Source: Thalassotalea_B piscium_A (GTDB taxonomy: Bacteria; Pseudomonadota; Gammaproteobacteria; Enterobacterales; Alteromonadaceae). From it: a DNA stretch of 64,000 bases. Positions 27,153-36,142 of the stretch are shown one piece after another (position 1 is the first letter of the stretch; each line of letters begins with the position of its first letter). The notes below the pieces were generated by a model. It worked only from the letters and a program-made list of their open reading frames with translations. It did no database searches and was not told where the DNA came from. Made by a program: the position numbers and the translations under genes. The stretch covers positions 496,001 to 560,000 of the forward strand of contig CP186339.1 of assembly GCA_049347715.1 (NCBI GenBank), given 5' to 3'.

Positions 27153-29558
27153 ATGATGTTAAATAAAATTACGGCAGCTTGTCTGCTGTCAGTAATGTAT
27201 AGTCAATCGAGTTATGCACAAGATATTAGCGGTACAATCAAAAGTCTTTCAGGACAACCAATAGCTAATGCTAAAATAAGTGCTGTTGGCGGTAATAAGG
27301 TGGTTACGACGGATAAAAACGGTCAGTTTACCATTACAGATTTAGCTAATGGTACTGTCGAGTTACACATCACGGCAAAAAACTTTAGTCATAGAAATGA
27401 GCGACTCACCTTAGGCAATACTAATATTGCAAACCTTGACTTAGCCCTAGTACCAAGTGTTATGGAAGTGATCGATGTTAATGCAACACCACTTCACTCA
27501 TCAAATATTGAATCAGCCTTGCCAGTGAATGTATTGGCAGCGGATGAACTGCGTACCAAGCATTCTTCAACATTAGGTGAAACGCTAAAAAATGAAGTAG
27601 GGGTTCATTCTTCTTATTATGGTCCAGGATCAAGTAGTCCTATTATTCGTGGGTTAGATGGCCCCCGAGTACTTATTACCCAAAATGGTTTAGATGTAGG
27701 GGATGCCTCTCGTGTAGGACCAGATCATGCGGTTTCATCAGATACCGCAAATGCACAGCAAGTGGAAGTATTACGCGGACCAGCAACGCTCTTTTATGGA
27801 AGTGGTGCCATTGGTGGTGTTGTTAATGTTGTTGATAATCGAGTACCAAAAACGTTAGATAAAAGCGTCGATTATATGGCTAAACATAATGATGTAGCGG
27901 ATGAAAACGAAGTCTCTTTAGGTGTGAACTCATCAGTTGATAACTTCGCGATTCATTTAGATGGATATTGGCGTCAATCAAATGATTATGAGATCCCTGG
28001 TTACGCAGAATCTGCAAGACTGCGAGAGGAAGAAGCTCTTCAAGATGAAGATCATGATGACGAAGAGGAAGCAAAAGGCGTTTTAGCTAATAGTGATGGT
28101 AAAGCGTCAGGTTTTACTATTGGATCGAGTTATATTTTTGATGACGGTTTTGTTGGTTTCTCTTATGGAAGAACGGATCGTACATACGGGATTGTAGGTC
28201 ATAGTCATGAAGATCATGACCACGATGAGGATGAAGAAGATCATGATGAAGATGAAGAGGGTGGTGAGGAACGTGTTTATGCCGATTTAAGTCAGGATAA
28301 ATACCAAATGTTAACCGAGTGGAACCTTGATAATGACTTTTTCAGTCAATTAGCTGGGAAAATGTCTTATACCGATTATCAACATCAAGAGATTGAAAAT
28401 GGTGCTATCGGTACTGTATTTAAAAATGAATTGTTTGAAGCACGTTTTGATGCTTTTCATCAAGAATATAATGGTTGGAAAGGCGCGTGGACAGTACATT
28501 ATAAAAATACCGATTTTTCTGCACAAGGTGAAGAAGCTTTTACTCCTCCTTCAGAAACTGAATCTATCGCAATGGCATGGATAGAGGAAAAACATATTGA
28601 TAATGTGTTGGTGCAATTAGGTGCTCGAATTGAACATATTTCATTAAATATTACCGATGAGATGTTTAATGATGAGATCACTGGGTTAGCAGATGAAGAA
28701 TATACCTTTACGCCAACAAGTGCCTCTTTAGGTTTAGTTTGGGATTATCAATCCGGATATAATCTTGGTATGTCAGTAGGGGTATCGCAACGTGCTCCTT
28801 CAGCGGCTGAGTTATTTTCATTTGGCCCACACATAGGCACAAGTAGCTATGAAATAGGGGCTTTGTATCAAGCTGAGTTTCATGATGGACATGATCATAA
28901 TCACTTCGGCCTCAGTGATAGTAAAGCTGAAATTGAAACCTCTTATAACCTAGATTTAACATGGCGTAAATTTGAAGGGGATTTAGGTTTTGTTATTAGT
29001 GCATTTTATAATCGCATAAATGATTACTATTACTCTCAGAACACTGGCTTATTCTATAGTGATGAGCATGAAGATGATCACGATGCAGAGATGGAAGAAG
29101 AGTCAGGGTTACCTATTTATAACTACCAGCAAAATGATGTTGAACTTTACGGTTTTGAAGCTGAATTTGTTTATCAAATTAATAGCCAGCTAAAAGGTAC
29201 TGTGTTCACTGATTATATAAGTGCATCACTTGTTGATGGTGGTGATTTACCGAGAATACCACCCATGCGTATTGGTGGCTTATTGAACTATCAAGCAAAT
29301 GACTATGATGCTGAAATTTCGGTAAGTCGTTACAACAAACAGTCTGATATAGCGACATTAGAAACAAGCACTGATGGATATACTATGGTCGATGCACATG
29401 TAAACTATTATTTAGACGGGATTGGTGATGATTTTGTACTATTTGCTAAAGTGAGTAATTTAACTAATGAAGATGCACGTGTTCATTCTTCATTTTTAAA
29501 AGATTTAGCACCATTACCAGGTAGAGGTTTTACTGTAGGGGTTCGTGGAAGTTTTTAG
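27153..29558 (+). CDS. TonB-dependent outer-membrane receptor, probable zinc receptor (ZnuD-like)
   Basis: An 801-residue TonB-dependent receptor. The ATG 27153 is preferred because AGGTGA lies seven bases upstream (ATG 27147 is too close). It has a signal peptide ending SSYAQ, a carboxypeptidase-regulatory-like domain (about 23-100), a plug domain (PIIRGLDGPRVLI, VEVLRGPATLFYGSGAIGGVV) and a 22-strand-type barrel ending GFTVGVRGSF. Several predicted loops are rich in His, Asp and Glu (about residues 297-305, 350-373, 575-583, 636-650), as in zinc receptors of the ZnuD type. With the Zur-like site upstream of its neighbour, zinc uptake is the best hypothesis; copper or nickel cannot be excluded. 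Confidence 0.85.
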   Translation: MMLNKITAACLLSVMYSQSSYAQDISGTIKSLSGQPIANAKISAVGGNKVVTTDKNGQFTITDLANGTVELHITAKNFSHRNERLTLGNTNIANLDLALVPSVMEVIDVNATPLHSSNIESALPVNVLAADELRTKHSSTLGETLKNEVGVHSSYYGPGSSSPIIRGLDGPRVLITQNGLDVGDASRVGPDHAVSSDTANAQQVEVLRGPATLFYGSGAIGGVVNVVDNRVPKTLDKSVDYMAKHNDVADENEVSLGVNSSVDNFAIHLDGYWRQSNDYEIPGYAESARLREEEALQDEDHDDEEEAKGVLANSDGKASGFTIGSSYIFDDGFVGFSYGRTDRTYGIVGHSHEDHDHDEDEEDHDEDEEGGEERVYADLSQDKYQMLTEWNLDNDFFSQLAGKMSYTDYQHQEIENGAIGTVFKNELFEARFDAFHQEYNGWKGAWTVHYKNTDFSAQGEEAFTPPSETESIAMAWIEEKHIDNVLVQLGARIEHISLNITDEMFNDEITGLADEEYTFTPTSASLGLVWDYQSGYNLGMSVGVSQRAPSAAELFSFGPHIGTSSYEIGALYQAEFHDGHDHNHFGLSDSKAEIETSYNLDLTWRKFEGDLGFVISAFYNRINDYYYSQNTGLFYSDEHEDDHDAEMEEESGLPIYNYQQNDVELYGFEAEFVYQINSQLKGTVFTDYISASLVDGGDLPRIPPMRIGGLLNYQANDYDAEISVSRYNKQSDIATLETSTDGYTMVDAHVNYYLDGIGDDFVLFAKVSNLTNEDARVHSSFLKDLAPLPGRGFTVGVRGSF

Positions 29559-29573
29559 AGATTAACTAATTAA

Positions 29574-29614
29574 GACTAAACCAGTCGCTGTTATATTAAG
29601 CGGCTGGTTTAGTC
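29574..29614. terminator. Bidirectional terminator between convergent genes
   Basis: GACTAAACCAG plus TCGCT (29574-29589) pairs with AGCGG plus CTGGTTTAGTC (29599-29614) over about 16 pairs with one G-U. It lies between the TonB receptor gene (+) and the S1-domain gene (-) and can serve both. Confidence 0.75.
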
Positions 29615-29620
29615 AATTGT

Positions 29621-30451
29621 TTATGTAAGTTTAATACCATCAGGTTCGATAGTTAACTTGCCTTGTTTTAATAAGTTACCAACCGTCGCTTTAAAGGTTT
29701 TTTTACTTACACCTAATTCCTTTTTAATTAACTCAGGGTCACTTTTATCATTTAACGGGCTTTGTCCGCCATTTTTAGTTAAATAAGTGATCAACTGGCT
29801 ACTAAAGTCATTTACTTTATCATTGCCGGTACGCGTTAGACTAAGGTCAATACGTTCATCTTCACGTACTTGTTTAATATACCCTATTAGTTTTTGTCCA
29901 ACTCTCAAGGGTTGGAAAATTTCATTGTCGTACAATAAACCCCAATGTTTATCATTGATTATAGCTTTGAAACCAAGATCCGTTTTTGCTGCAATTAATA
30001 ACTCAACCTTTTCACCTGCTTGGTAATCCGAAGGCCATACATCAACAAATTTATCAATTTTACTTGAAGCAATAAGTCGTTGAGTATTGTGATCAAGAGA
30101 AATTCGAACAAGGTAATGACGACCGACTTCCATTTCTTTGTGTTGCTGGTTGTAAGGTACGAGCAAATCTTTTGGCAACCCCCAATCTAAAAAGGCGCCC
30201 ATCTTGTTGATTTGAATAACTTTAAGTGAGGCAAATTCATCTACTTGAGCAAGTGGTTTTTGTGTTGTTGCTACTAGTCGGTCAGCTGAATCTAAATAAA
30301 TAAACACAGAGAGGGAGTCACCTACCTTACATTGAGCGGGAAGATAACGATTAGGTAGTAAAATTTCACCTAAGTCATCGGCATTTAAATATGCGCCATT
30401 TTCTTTGATTGCAATTACAGGTAGGGTGTTAAATTTGCCAATATCAGCCAT
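29621..30451 (-). CDS. S1-domain RNA-binding protein, CvfB/YitL family
   Basis: A 276-residue protein with three S1-like OB-fold domains (about residues 5-60, 70-130 and 145-210) and a C-terminal winged-helix region (SKKTFKATVGNLLKQGKL). This layout is that of CvfB (Staphylococcus) and YitL, RNA-binding proteins with regulatory effects. Motifs such as GAFLDWGLPKDLLVP and GYIKQVREDERIDLSL are typical. It is transcribed away from the TerB gene upstream with about 130 bases between them. Molecular role here is unknown. Confidence 0.85.
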   Translation of the reverse strand: MADIGKFNTLPVIAIKENGAYLNADDLGEILLPNRYLPAQCKVGDSLSVFIYLDSADRLVATTQKPLAQVDEFASLKVIQINKMGAFLDWGLPKDLLVPYNQQHKEMEVGRHYLVRISLDHNTQRLIASSKIDKFVDVWPSDYQAGEKVELLIAAKTDLGFKAIINDKHWGLLYDNEIFQPLRVGQKLIGYIKQVREDERIDLSLTRTGNDKVNDFSSQLITYLTKNGGQSPLNDKSDPELIKKELGVSKKTFKATVGNLLKQGKLTIEPDGIKLT

Positions 30452-30581
30452 AGTTTTTCATTAATTAGTGTGTAAAAATATAAATATACTTCATTATACC
30501 TTAACCACCTTAATATGCGAGTTTCAGTGAGTTTAGACTGTACCCAAAGGTAAAAGCAGAAGTCATTTTGAAAAAATGATG

Positions 30582-31031
30582 TTATTGATCGATGATGATA
30601 TCTTTAGCTTGAATATATTCACTTTGTCGTAAATGTAATAAGTCTGCAATTCGTCGAATGGTGTGTTGTTCGATTGCACTAACCTCACCATCAGCTAATG
30701 CTAATAACCATAAGTGTTTTACCATCTCTATTTTATCTTCAATAGCGTAAGTTGCATTGATTTTAGACGTGAATGTATAAAAATCTGTTGCACTTTCGCT
30801 GGTATGCATTGCTTCTTTGATCAGAAGCTCCACTTCGTCTTGTGTAAGGTTAAAGCGGTGACTGATGATTTGAGCAAGTTGTATCATCTCTTGTAGCTCT
30901 AATTTACCGTCTGCGCGCATCACTTCACACAGTAATACAGTTGATGCCATCTCGATGGAGAGTTCGTCCGTCGGTAACGATTCATTTTCAAGAATTAACG
31001 CATTAATAAAGAGTTTTATTTTCGTAATCAT
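30582..31031 (-). CDS. TerB-family protein
   Basis: A 149-residue helical protein with the TerB-like acidic metal-binding pattern in two halves: EVMRADGKLELQEM near residue 37 and LALADGEVSAIE near residue 109. TerB domains occur in tellurite-resistance operons, but stand-alone copies of this size are common and of unknown function; there are no other ter genes here. It lies upstream of and in the same direction as the CvfB-like gene. Confidence 0.8.
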   Translation of the reverse strand: MITKIKLFINALILENESLPTDELSIEMASTVLLCEVMRADGKLELQEMIQLAQIISHRFNLTQDEVELLIKEAMHTSESATDFYTFTSKINATYAIEDKIEMVKHLWLLALADGEVSAIEQHTIRRIADLLHLRQSEYIQAKDIIIDQ

Positions 31032-31325
31032 TGTTTGGCTAAACTAGTGTAATTTCACTATAGCATCTAAAGGAATGCGGGGTAATGCAAGTTTTAAATG
31101 TAATAATTCGTTGCCTAAAAGTTACCCGTGTTGTGAATTGTTTAGCATTCTTATCCTGACTAAAGCTATAATAACGGGTTGTTTAGTAATAGCTTTCCAT
31201 ATGACTTTGTTAAATCAAATAAAGGTGGGTTAATTTCAAACCGAGGAATATTTCATTCTTGGGGGGAGTTGGTTATATTGCCGAAAAAATTTAACAAAAA
31301 TATAAAATTTAGTTAATTATGCTAA

Positions 31326-31389
31326 GTGTGAAAAATAAACCTAAAAAAAAAGTCGATATTTGTATTTATGACTTTTTAGGTTTTCACAT
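31326..31389. repeat. Long imperfect hairpin
   Basis: The right arm, read as its complement, is TGTGAAAACCTAAAAAGTC; the left arm contains the same sequence with short insertions (ATAA and AAAA). The arms are separated by about 15 bases. It lies between the divergent TerB and RND genes and is followed by T-rich sequence. A terminator role is not obvious because no gene ends here; it may belong to a regulatory RNA or be a binding site. Confidence 0.5.
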
Positions 31390-31501
31390 TTAACTCATTG
31401 TTAATATTAAATAAAAATAAATTAGTTTGTTTCTTTATTCCTTTTTTTATTATCGGCTCAAATCTTGTAATAAGCATTTACACTTTAGTTAAAATTCAGA
31501 C

Positions 31502-31525
31502 GGTCAATTAGTTATCATATTGACC
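31502..31525. promoter_or_regulatory. Dyad GGTCAAT/ATTGACC, candidate operator
   Basis: Perfect seven-base arms GGTCAAT (31502-31508) and ATTGACC (31519-31525) are separated by ten bases, about 130 bases before the efflux operon. The size fits a TetR- or LysR-type operator, but the regulator is unknown. Confidence 0.4.
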
Positions 31526-31561
31526 ATAATAAAATAATCATGAACGATAACGATCTAAATC

Positions 31562-31616
31562 ATTATTAAGTGAGTATTTATAAGGGTGTTCAATTGGACT
31601 GTACTTACTTAATAAT
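31562..31616. promoter_or_regulatory. Dyad ATTATTAAGTGAGTA / TACTTACTTAATAAT, candidate operator
   Basis: Fifteen-base arms at 31562-31576 and 31602-31616 match with one mismatch across a 25-base spacer, immediately upstream of the RND operon ribosome site. It could be an operator or a leader hairpin. Confidence 0.45.
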
Positions 31617-31652
31617 AATTCGGACTGTTATACATTACTTGGGGAATTAGTG

Positions 31653-32846
31653 ATGATAAGAAAAAAACAAATATTTGTACCACTAGCAATACTTGCTGCA
31701 GGCATATTACTGTTTGTATTGTTTTCAAGTATGAAAAAACCACCTGAAGAAAAAGAAAAAATTGATAAAACACCTATTGTTGCAGTAGAGCCTGTGACTA
31801 TGGGACCAATGATATTAGAAGTAAATTCTTATGGTGTAGTTACCCCAAAGTATGAGACTGAATTAGTCGCCCAAGTCAGTGGACAAATTGTCGAATTATC
31901 GCAAAAGTTTGAACGTGGTGGTTTTGTCAAGGAAGGGCAATTACTTGCTCGTATTGATCCTAATGACTATGAAGCGGCATTAATTGATGCACAAGCTAAC
32001 TTAGCGTCTGCAAGAGCAGCTTTAGAAAAAGAACGTGCCCAAGGTAAAGTGGCCGAACGTGAATGGAAAGAAATTACCGATACCTCGCCTACTGAGTTAA
32101 GTTTACGTAAACCTCAACTCGCACAAGAAATAGCTCGCGTAAAAGCAGCTCAAGCTTCTGTTTTAAGAGCTCAGCGTAATATGGAACGTACTGAAGTCAG
32201 AGCTCCTTATGATGCCATGATTGAAAGCCGTAACATCGGACTAGGTTCATTTGTTGGCACAGGCAGTAATATTGGAAAACTGCTTGGAACAGCGGTTGCT
32301 GAAGTTCGATTACCTGTGGCCGATAACGAATTACAATTTTTAGATAAACAAGGTAAAGATGCTTCAGTAATGCTTATTGGTGACTTTGCAGGTCAAGAAA
32401 GACAATGGCCCGCGAAAGTTATTCGTAATGAAGGTGTGATCGATGCTAAGAGTCGTATGAGTTACTTTGTTGCGCAAGTGAAGGACCCGTACGGATTGAT
32501 AGATGAAAGCAAGCATGAAACACCATTAAGGTTTGGTGCTTATGTGAACGCGAAAATTCAAGGCATGGAGCTTGCCAATGCCACTAAAGTTCCTCGTTAT
32601 CTGGTTGTTAAAGACAAAATTGCTGTACTTGATTCTGAGTCTAAGCTTCACTTTGCAGAAATAGATGTTGTTCGCCAAGTAGGAAGAGATGTGATTGTTG
32701 CAGCGGGGCTAAATGATGGCGATCAAATTATAACCTCAGCTCTCGATTACCCAGTTGATGGTATGCAGTTAGCTTTGCCTACTGATGACAATAAAGGCCT
32801 GACAAAAAGTGAAGATGAAACACAAATAGCAAGTGTTAAGGACTAA
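31653..32846 (+). CDS. RND efflux periplasmic adaptor (membrane fusion protein)
   Basis: A 397-residue HlyD/AcrA-type adaptor that links an inner-membrane RND pump to the outer-membrane channel. The ATG at 31653 is preferred (GGGGA seven bases upstream) over the GTG at 31650. An N-terminal membrane anchor (about residues 8-26) is followed by the lipoyl-like segment VSGQIVELSQKFERGGFVKEG split around a helical hairpin (QANLASARAALEKERAQ), then the beta-barrel and proximal domains. It precedes the RND permease by two bases. Substrate is unknown. Confidence 0.9.
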   Translation: MIRKKQIFVPLAILAAGILLFVLFSSMKKPPEEKEKIDKTPIVAVEPVTMGPMILEVNSYGVVTPKYETELVAQVSGQIVELSQKFERGGFVKEGQLLARIDPNDYEAALIDAQANLASARAALEKERAQGKVAEREWKEITDTSPTELSLRKPQLAQEIARVKAAQASVLRAQRNMERTEVRAPYDAMIESRNIGLGSFVGTGSNIGKLLGTAVAEVRLPVADNELQFLDKQGKDASVMLIGDFAGQERQWPAKVIRNEGVIDAKSRMSYFVAQVKDPYGLIDESKHETPLRFGAYVNAKIQGMELANATKVPRYLVVKDKIAVLDSESKLHFAEIDVVRQVGRDVIVAAGLNDGDQIITSALDYPVDGMQLALPTDDNKGLTKSEDETQIASVKD

Positions 32847-32848
32847 TT

Positions 32849-35800
32849 ATGGATAATACTAACAAAGGCTTAATTGCCTGGTTTGCTCGTAATAGTGTTG
32901 CTGCTAATTTACTTATGGTTTTCATTATTGTCGGGGGGCTTTTAACCGCCTTTACTATTAACAAACAAATGTTTCCGCAAGTTAAAATTAACTGGATCCA
33001 ATATTCAGCTATATATCCTGGTGCTGCCCCTCAAGAAGTTGAAGAAGGTATCACGATAAAAATAGAAGAAGCCCTAGAAACTGTTCAAGGTTTAGAGCGA
33101 GTGATTACTTACTCTAATCGAAATGCATCTTCTGGTTACTTTCGTGTAGATGAAAGCTATGACCCTCAAGTCGTTTTAGAAGAGGTTAAATCAGCCATCG
33201 ATTCTATTCCAAGCTTCCCCGACGGTATGGAACGTCCCAAAGTTGAACGGATAAAGTTTCGTCAAGAAGTGATGTATATCAGCTTATACGGTGATTTATC
33301 TAATACCGAGCTGAAAGAGCTAGGGCGAAGTATTCATGATGAAATTCAACAATTACCTTTAATTAATATCTCTGAATTTTATAGTGGCTTAGGCTATGAA
33401 ATTTCTATTGAAGTAAGTAAAGATAAATTACGTGAATATGGTTTAAGTTTTACTGATGTTGCTCTTGCTGTGCGTAGTTATTCGCGCAACATGTCAGCGG
33501 GACAAATTAAAGCTGAAAATGGCTATATTAATTTGCGTGTTGAAAACCAAGCGTATCGTGGACATGAATTTGAACAGATCCCATTAATTACACTCGCAGA
33601 TGGTAGTAAAGTGTTATTGGGTGAAATTGCCACTGTTAATGACGGTTTTGAAGAAGGGATTCAATATTCAAAATTTGACGGCAAAAACTCGATGACCTTT
33701 TTCATTGGTGCAGCTGAAAACCAAAGTATCACTGATATTGCTAAGATTATGCATAAATATGTAGGAGAAAAATCTGAATCCTTACCGGCGGGTGTAAATT
33801 TAGAAACCTGGGTTGATATGACCTATTATCTGGAAGGTCGTTTGACCATGATGCTAGATAATATGAAAAGTGGTGCAGTACTCGTTTTCTTAATGTTAGC
33901 CTTATTTTTACGTGTTCGTTTAGCGTTTTGGGTCATGATGGGCTTACCGGTATGTTTCCTTGGTACTTTGTTAGTAATGCCGATGGAATTTATTGACGTT
34001 ACCATTAATATTACCAGTTTATTTGCTTTTATCTTAGTGCTTGGGATTGTGGTGGATGATGCCATTGTTATGGGGGAAAGTGCCCATAGTGAGGTCGAAG
34101 AAAAAGGGCATTCTACTGAAAATGTGATTCGGGGTGTGCAGCGGGTAGCGATGCCAGCGACCTTTGGTGTATTGACAACCATAGCGGCATTTGTTCCTTT
34201 TGTTTTAGGTGACGGACCTTCATCAGCTTTTAGTAAATCAATCGGTTTTGTGGTTATCTTTTGTTTATTATTTTCATTGATCGAATCAAAACTTATTTTA
34301 CCTTCGCATTTAGCTAATATGAAAGTGAAAAAGTTTAACCCGAAAAACCCAATAGATCGTTTACGCAGATCAATAGATAAAGGCTTAAAGCATTTTATTG
34401 ATAACGTTTACCAACCCTCATTGACTGTCTTTATTCGCTATCGTTATGGCGTATTCATGTTCTTTATCTCATTATTATTAATTAGTGCTGGTTTATACAG
34501 TGGTGGTATTTTACGTTTTGTTGGTCAACCTAAAATACCTCATGATTTTCCACGCATTAGCATCGAAATGAATGTAGATTCTTCTGATAAGGCAACGTTA
34601 GATACCTTATTAAAAGTAGAGAACATACTTAATGATGTTGATAAACAAGTGGAAACAGAATTTGGTAAAGGCATGATTGCCGATATGAATGTTGAACTGC
34701 GGGGGAGAACAAATGGCCAGATCACGGTGAAACTGGTTGATCCTGATGATCGTGTCATGGATACCTTTGCTTTAGCCGATAAATGGCGAACCGCTATCCC
34801 TAAAATGCCAGGTGTTAAATCATTTACTATTTCTGATAACTTATTTGGTGGTGGGCGCGAAGATGGAGATATCAGTTTTAGACTAGAAAGTAAAAATGAT
34901 GATCAATTGTTAGCAGCAGCCATTGCGCTTAAAGAAAAATTAAACTCTTTAAAAGGGGTTGGTGATGTTAACGATAGCCGTCAAACAAGTGCAAAAGAAG
35001 TGCAATTTGAACTTAAACCTTTAGCCTATAGTTTAGGGTTAACATTGTCTGACATTGCATCGCAAGTTAGCTATAGCTTTTATGGTTTAGAAGCGCAACG
35101 AATCTTGCGTGATACCGAAGAAATTAAAGTCATGGTACGTTATCCATTAGAGCAACGTAGTTCGATTGGTCATGTTGATGATGTAATGATCAAAGCCCCT
35201 AATGGCGCTGAGTTACCACTGTCTGAGTTAGCGAATATTAAATTAACTAAAGGGGTAACGAGTATTCGCCGTGAAAATGGTAATCGTACTATTAATGTTT
35301 GGGCAAGTGTCGATGCAGACCAAGTAGAACCTTTAGCGGTAACGAAAGAAATCACTGAAAATTATATTCCTCAGTTACTTCGCCAGTTCCCAACAGTAAA
35401 AAGTGAAATTACCGGGCGTATTCAGGAAGAAATGGAAGGTGCCGCTAAACAAATGAGAGATTTTATTGTATCACTCATGGTTATTTACTCCTTATTAGCT
35501 GTGCCATTACGTTCTTATTCGCAACCAATAATGATTATGTCAGTTATTCCATTTGGTGTGATTGGCGCAGCATTTGGTCATTTGCTGTTAGGTATGGATA
35601 TGAATACTTTATCAATGTTTGGCATTATTGCCGCATCGGGTGTTGTGGTAAATGACTCCTTAGTTATGGTGGATTATGTCAATAATTCACGTAAAGAAGG
35701 GGTGCCGTTAAAAGAAGCGGTAATACATGCAGGTACAAAACGTTTTAGAGCCATAATGCTAACCTCATTAACGACTTTTATTGGTTTAGTTCCTATTGTC

Positions 35801-36004
35801 TTCTTTGAAACGAGTATGCAAGCTAAACTTGTTGTACCTATGGCGGTTTCATTATCGTTTGGTGTGTTGTTTGCTACTATTGTAACGTTAGTATTAATAC
35901 CAAGTTTATATGTCATTATTGAAGATATTCGCGGTGTTTTTACTCGTATGAAAAAGCGAATCTTTGGTACTAAAGAGACTCATACAAAAGTATTGTCTAG
36001 CTAG
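32849..36004 (+). CDS. RND efflux permease (AcrB/MdtB-like)
   Basis: A 1051-residue RND superfamily transporter with 12 predicted membrane helices arranged 1+5 twice and two large periplasmic loops. Helix 4 contains FAFILVLGIVVDDAIVMGE, carrying the conserved paired Asp needed for proton relay, and the second half has IIAASGVVVNDSLVMVDY. It is exported with the adaptor just upstream; no outer-membrane TolC gene is adjacent. Sequence does not reveal the substrate. A strong terminator follows at 36026-36051. Confidence 0.92.
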   Translation: MDNTNKGLIAWFARNSVAANLLMVFIIVGGLLTAFTINKQMFPQVKINWIQYSAIYPGAAPQEVEEGITIKIEEALETVQGLERVITYSNRNASSGYFRVDESYDPQVVLEEVKSAIDSIPSFPDGMERPKVERIKFRQEVMYISLYGDLSNTELKELGRSIHDEIQQLPLINISEFYSGLGYEISIEVSKDKLREYGLSFTDVALAVRSYSRNMSAGQIKAENGYINLRVENQAYRGHEFEQIPLITLADGSKVLLGEIATVNDGFEEGIQYSKFDGKNSMTFFIGAAENQSITDIAKIMHKYVGEKSESLPAGVNLETWVDMTYYLEGRLTMMLDNMKSGAVLVFLMLALFLRVRLAFWVMMGLPVCFLGTLLVMPMEFIDVTINITSLFAFILVLGIVVDDAIVMGESAHSEVEEKGHSTENVIRGVQRVAMPATFGVLTTIAAFVPFVLGDGPSSAFSKSIGFVVIFCLLFSLIESKLILPSHLANMKVKKFNPKNPIDRLRRSIDKGLKHFIDNVYQPSLTVFIRYRYGVFMFFISLLLISAGLYSGGILRFVGQPKIPHDFPRISIEMNVDSSDKATLDTLLKVENILNDVDKQVETEFGKGMIADMNVELRGRTNGQITVKLVDPDDRVMDTFALADKWRTAIPKMPGVKSFTISDNLFGGGREDGDISFRLESKNDDQLLAAAIALKEKLNSLKGVGDVNDSRQTSAKEVQFELKPLAYSLGLTLSDIASQVSYSFYGLEAQRILRDTEEIKVMVRYPLEQRSSIGHVDDVMIKAPNGAELPLSELANIKLTKGVTSIRRENGNRTINVWASVDADQVEPLAVTKEITENYIPQLLRQFPTVKSEITGRIQEEMEGAAKQMRDFIVSLMVIYSLLAVPLRSYSQPIMIMSVIPFGVIGAAFGHLLLGMDMNTLSMFGIIAASGVVVNDSLVMVDYVNNSRKEGVPLKEAVIHAGTKRFRAIMLTSLTTFIGLVPIVFFETSMQAKLVVPMAVSLSFGVLFATIVTLVLIPSLYVIIEDIRGVFTRMKKRIFGTKETHTKVLSS

Positions 36005-36025
36005 TTTTCCTTGATAGAACATTTG

Positions 36026-36051
36026 AAAAGGCACCTAAGGGTGCCTTTTTT
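36026..36051 (+). terminator. Terminator after the RND operon
   Basis: AAAAGGCACC pairs with GGTGCCTTTT with a four-base loop TAAG and is followed by further Ts (to 36051). A classic intrinsic terminator. Confidence 0.85.
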
Positions 36052-36142
36052 ATGTCTATTGTTTTACTGATGGGATAAAGCGGAGTAGGTAGAACGCTTT
36101 AACGACTTTGTTGAGCATAGATTAAAGTCTGTTAGGTTGTGG

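Larger units (their letters stand above)
31032..31652. other. Intergenic region rich in inverted repeats upstream of the RND operon
   Basis: This 620-base AT-rich stretch has no credible gene. It contains an imperfect long hairpin (31326-31389), a short perfect dyad GGTCAAT/ATTGACC (31502-31525) and a 15-base dyad with one mismatch (31562-31616). GGGGA at 31641-31645 serves as the ribosome site of the next gene. A regulator gene for the efflux pair is not in the window. Confidence 0.6.

Noticed and set aside
30582..31031. Tellurite-resistance operon
   Set aside because: Only a single TerB-like gene is present; no other ter genes are adjacent.
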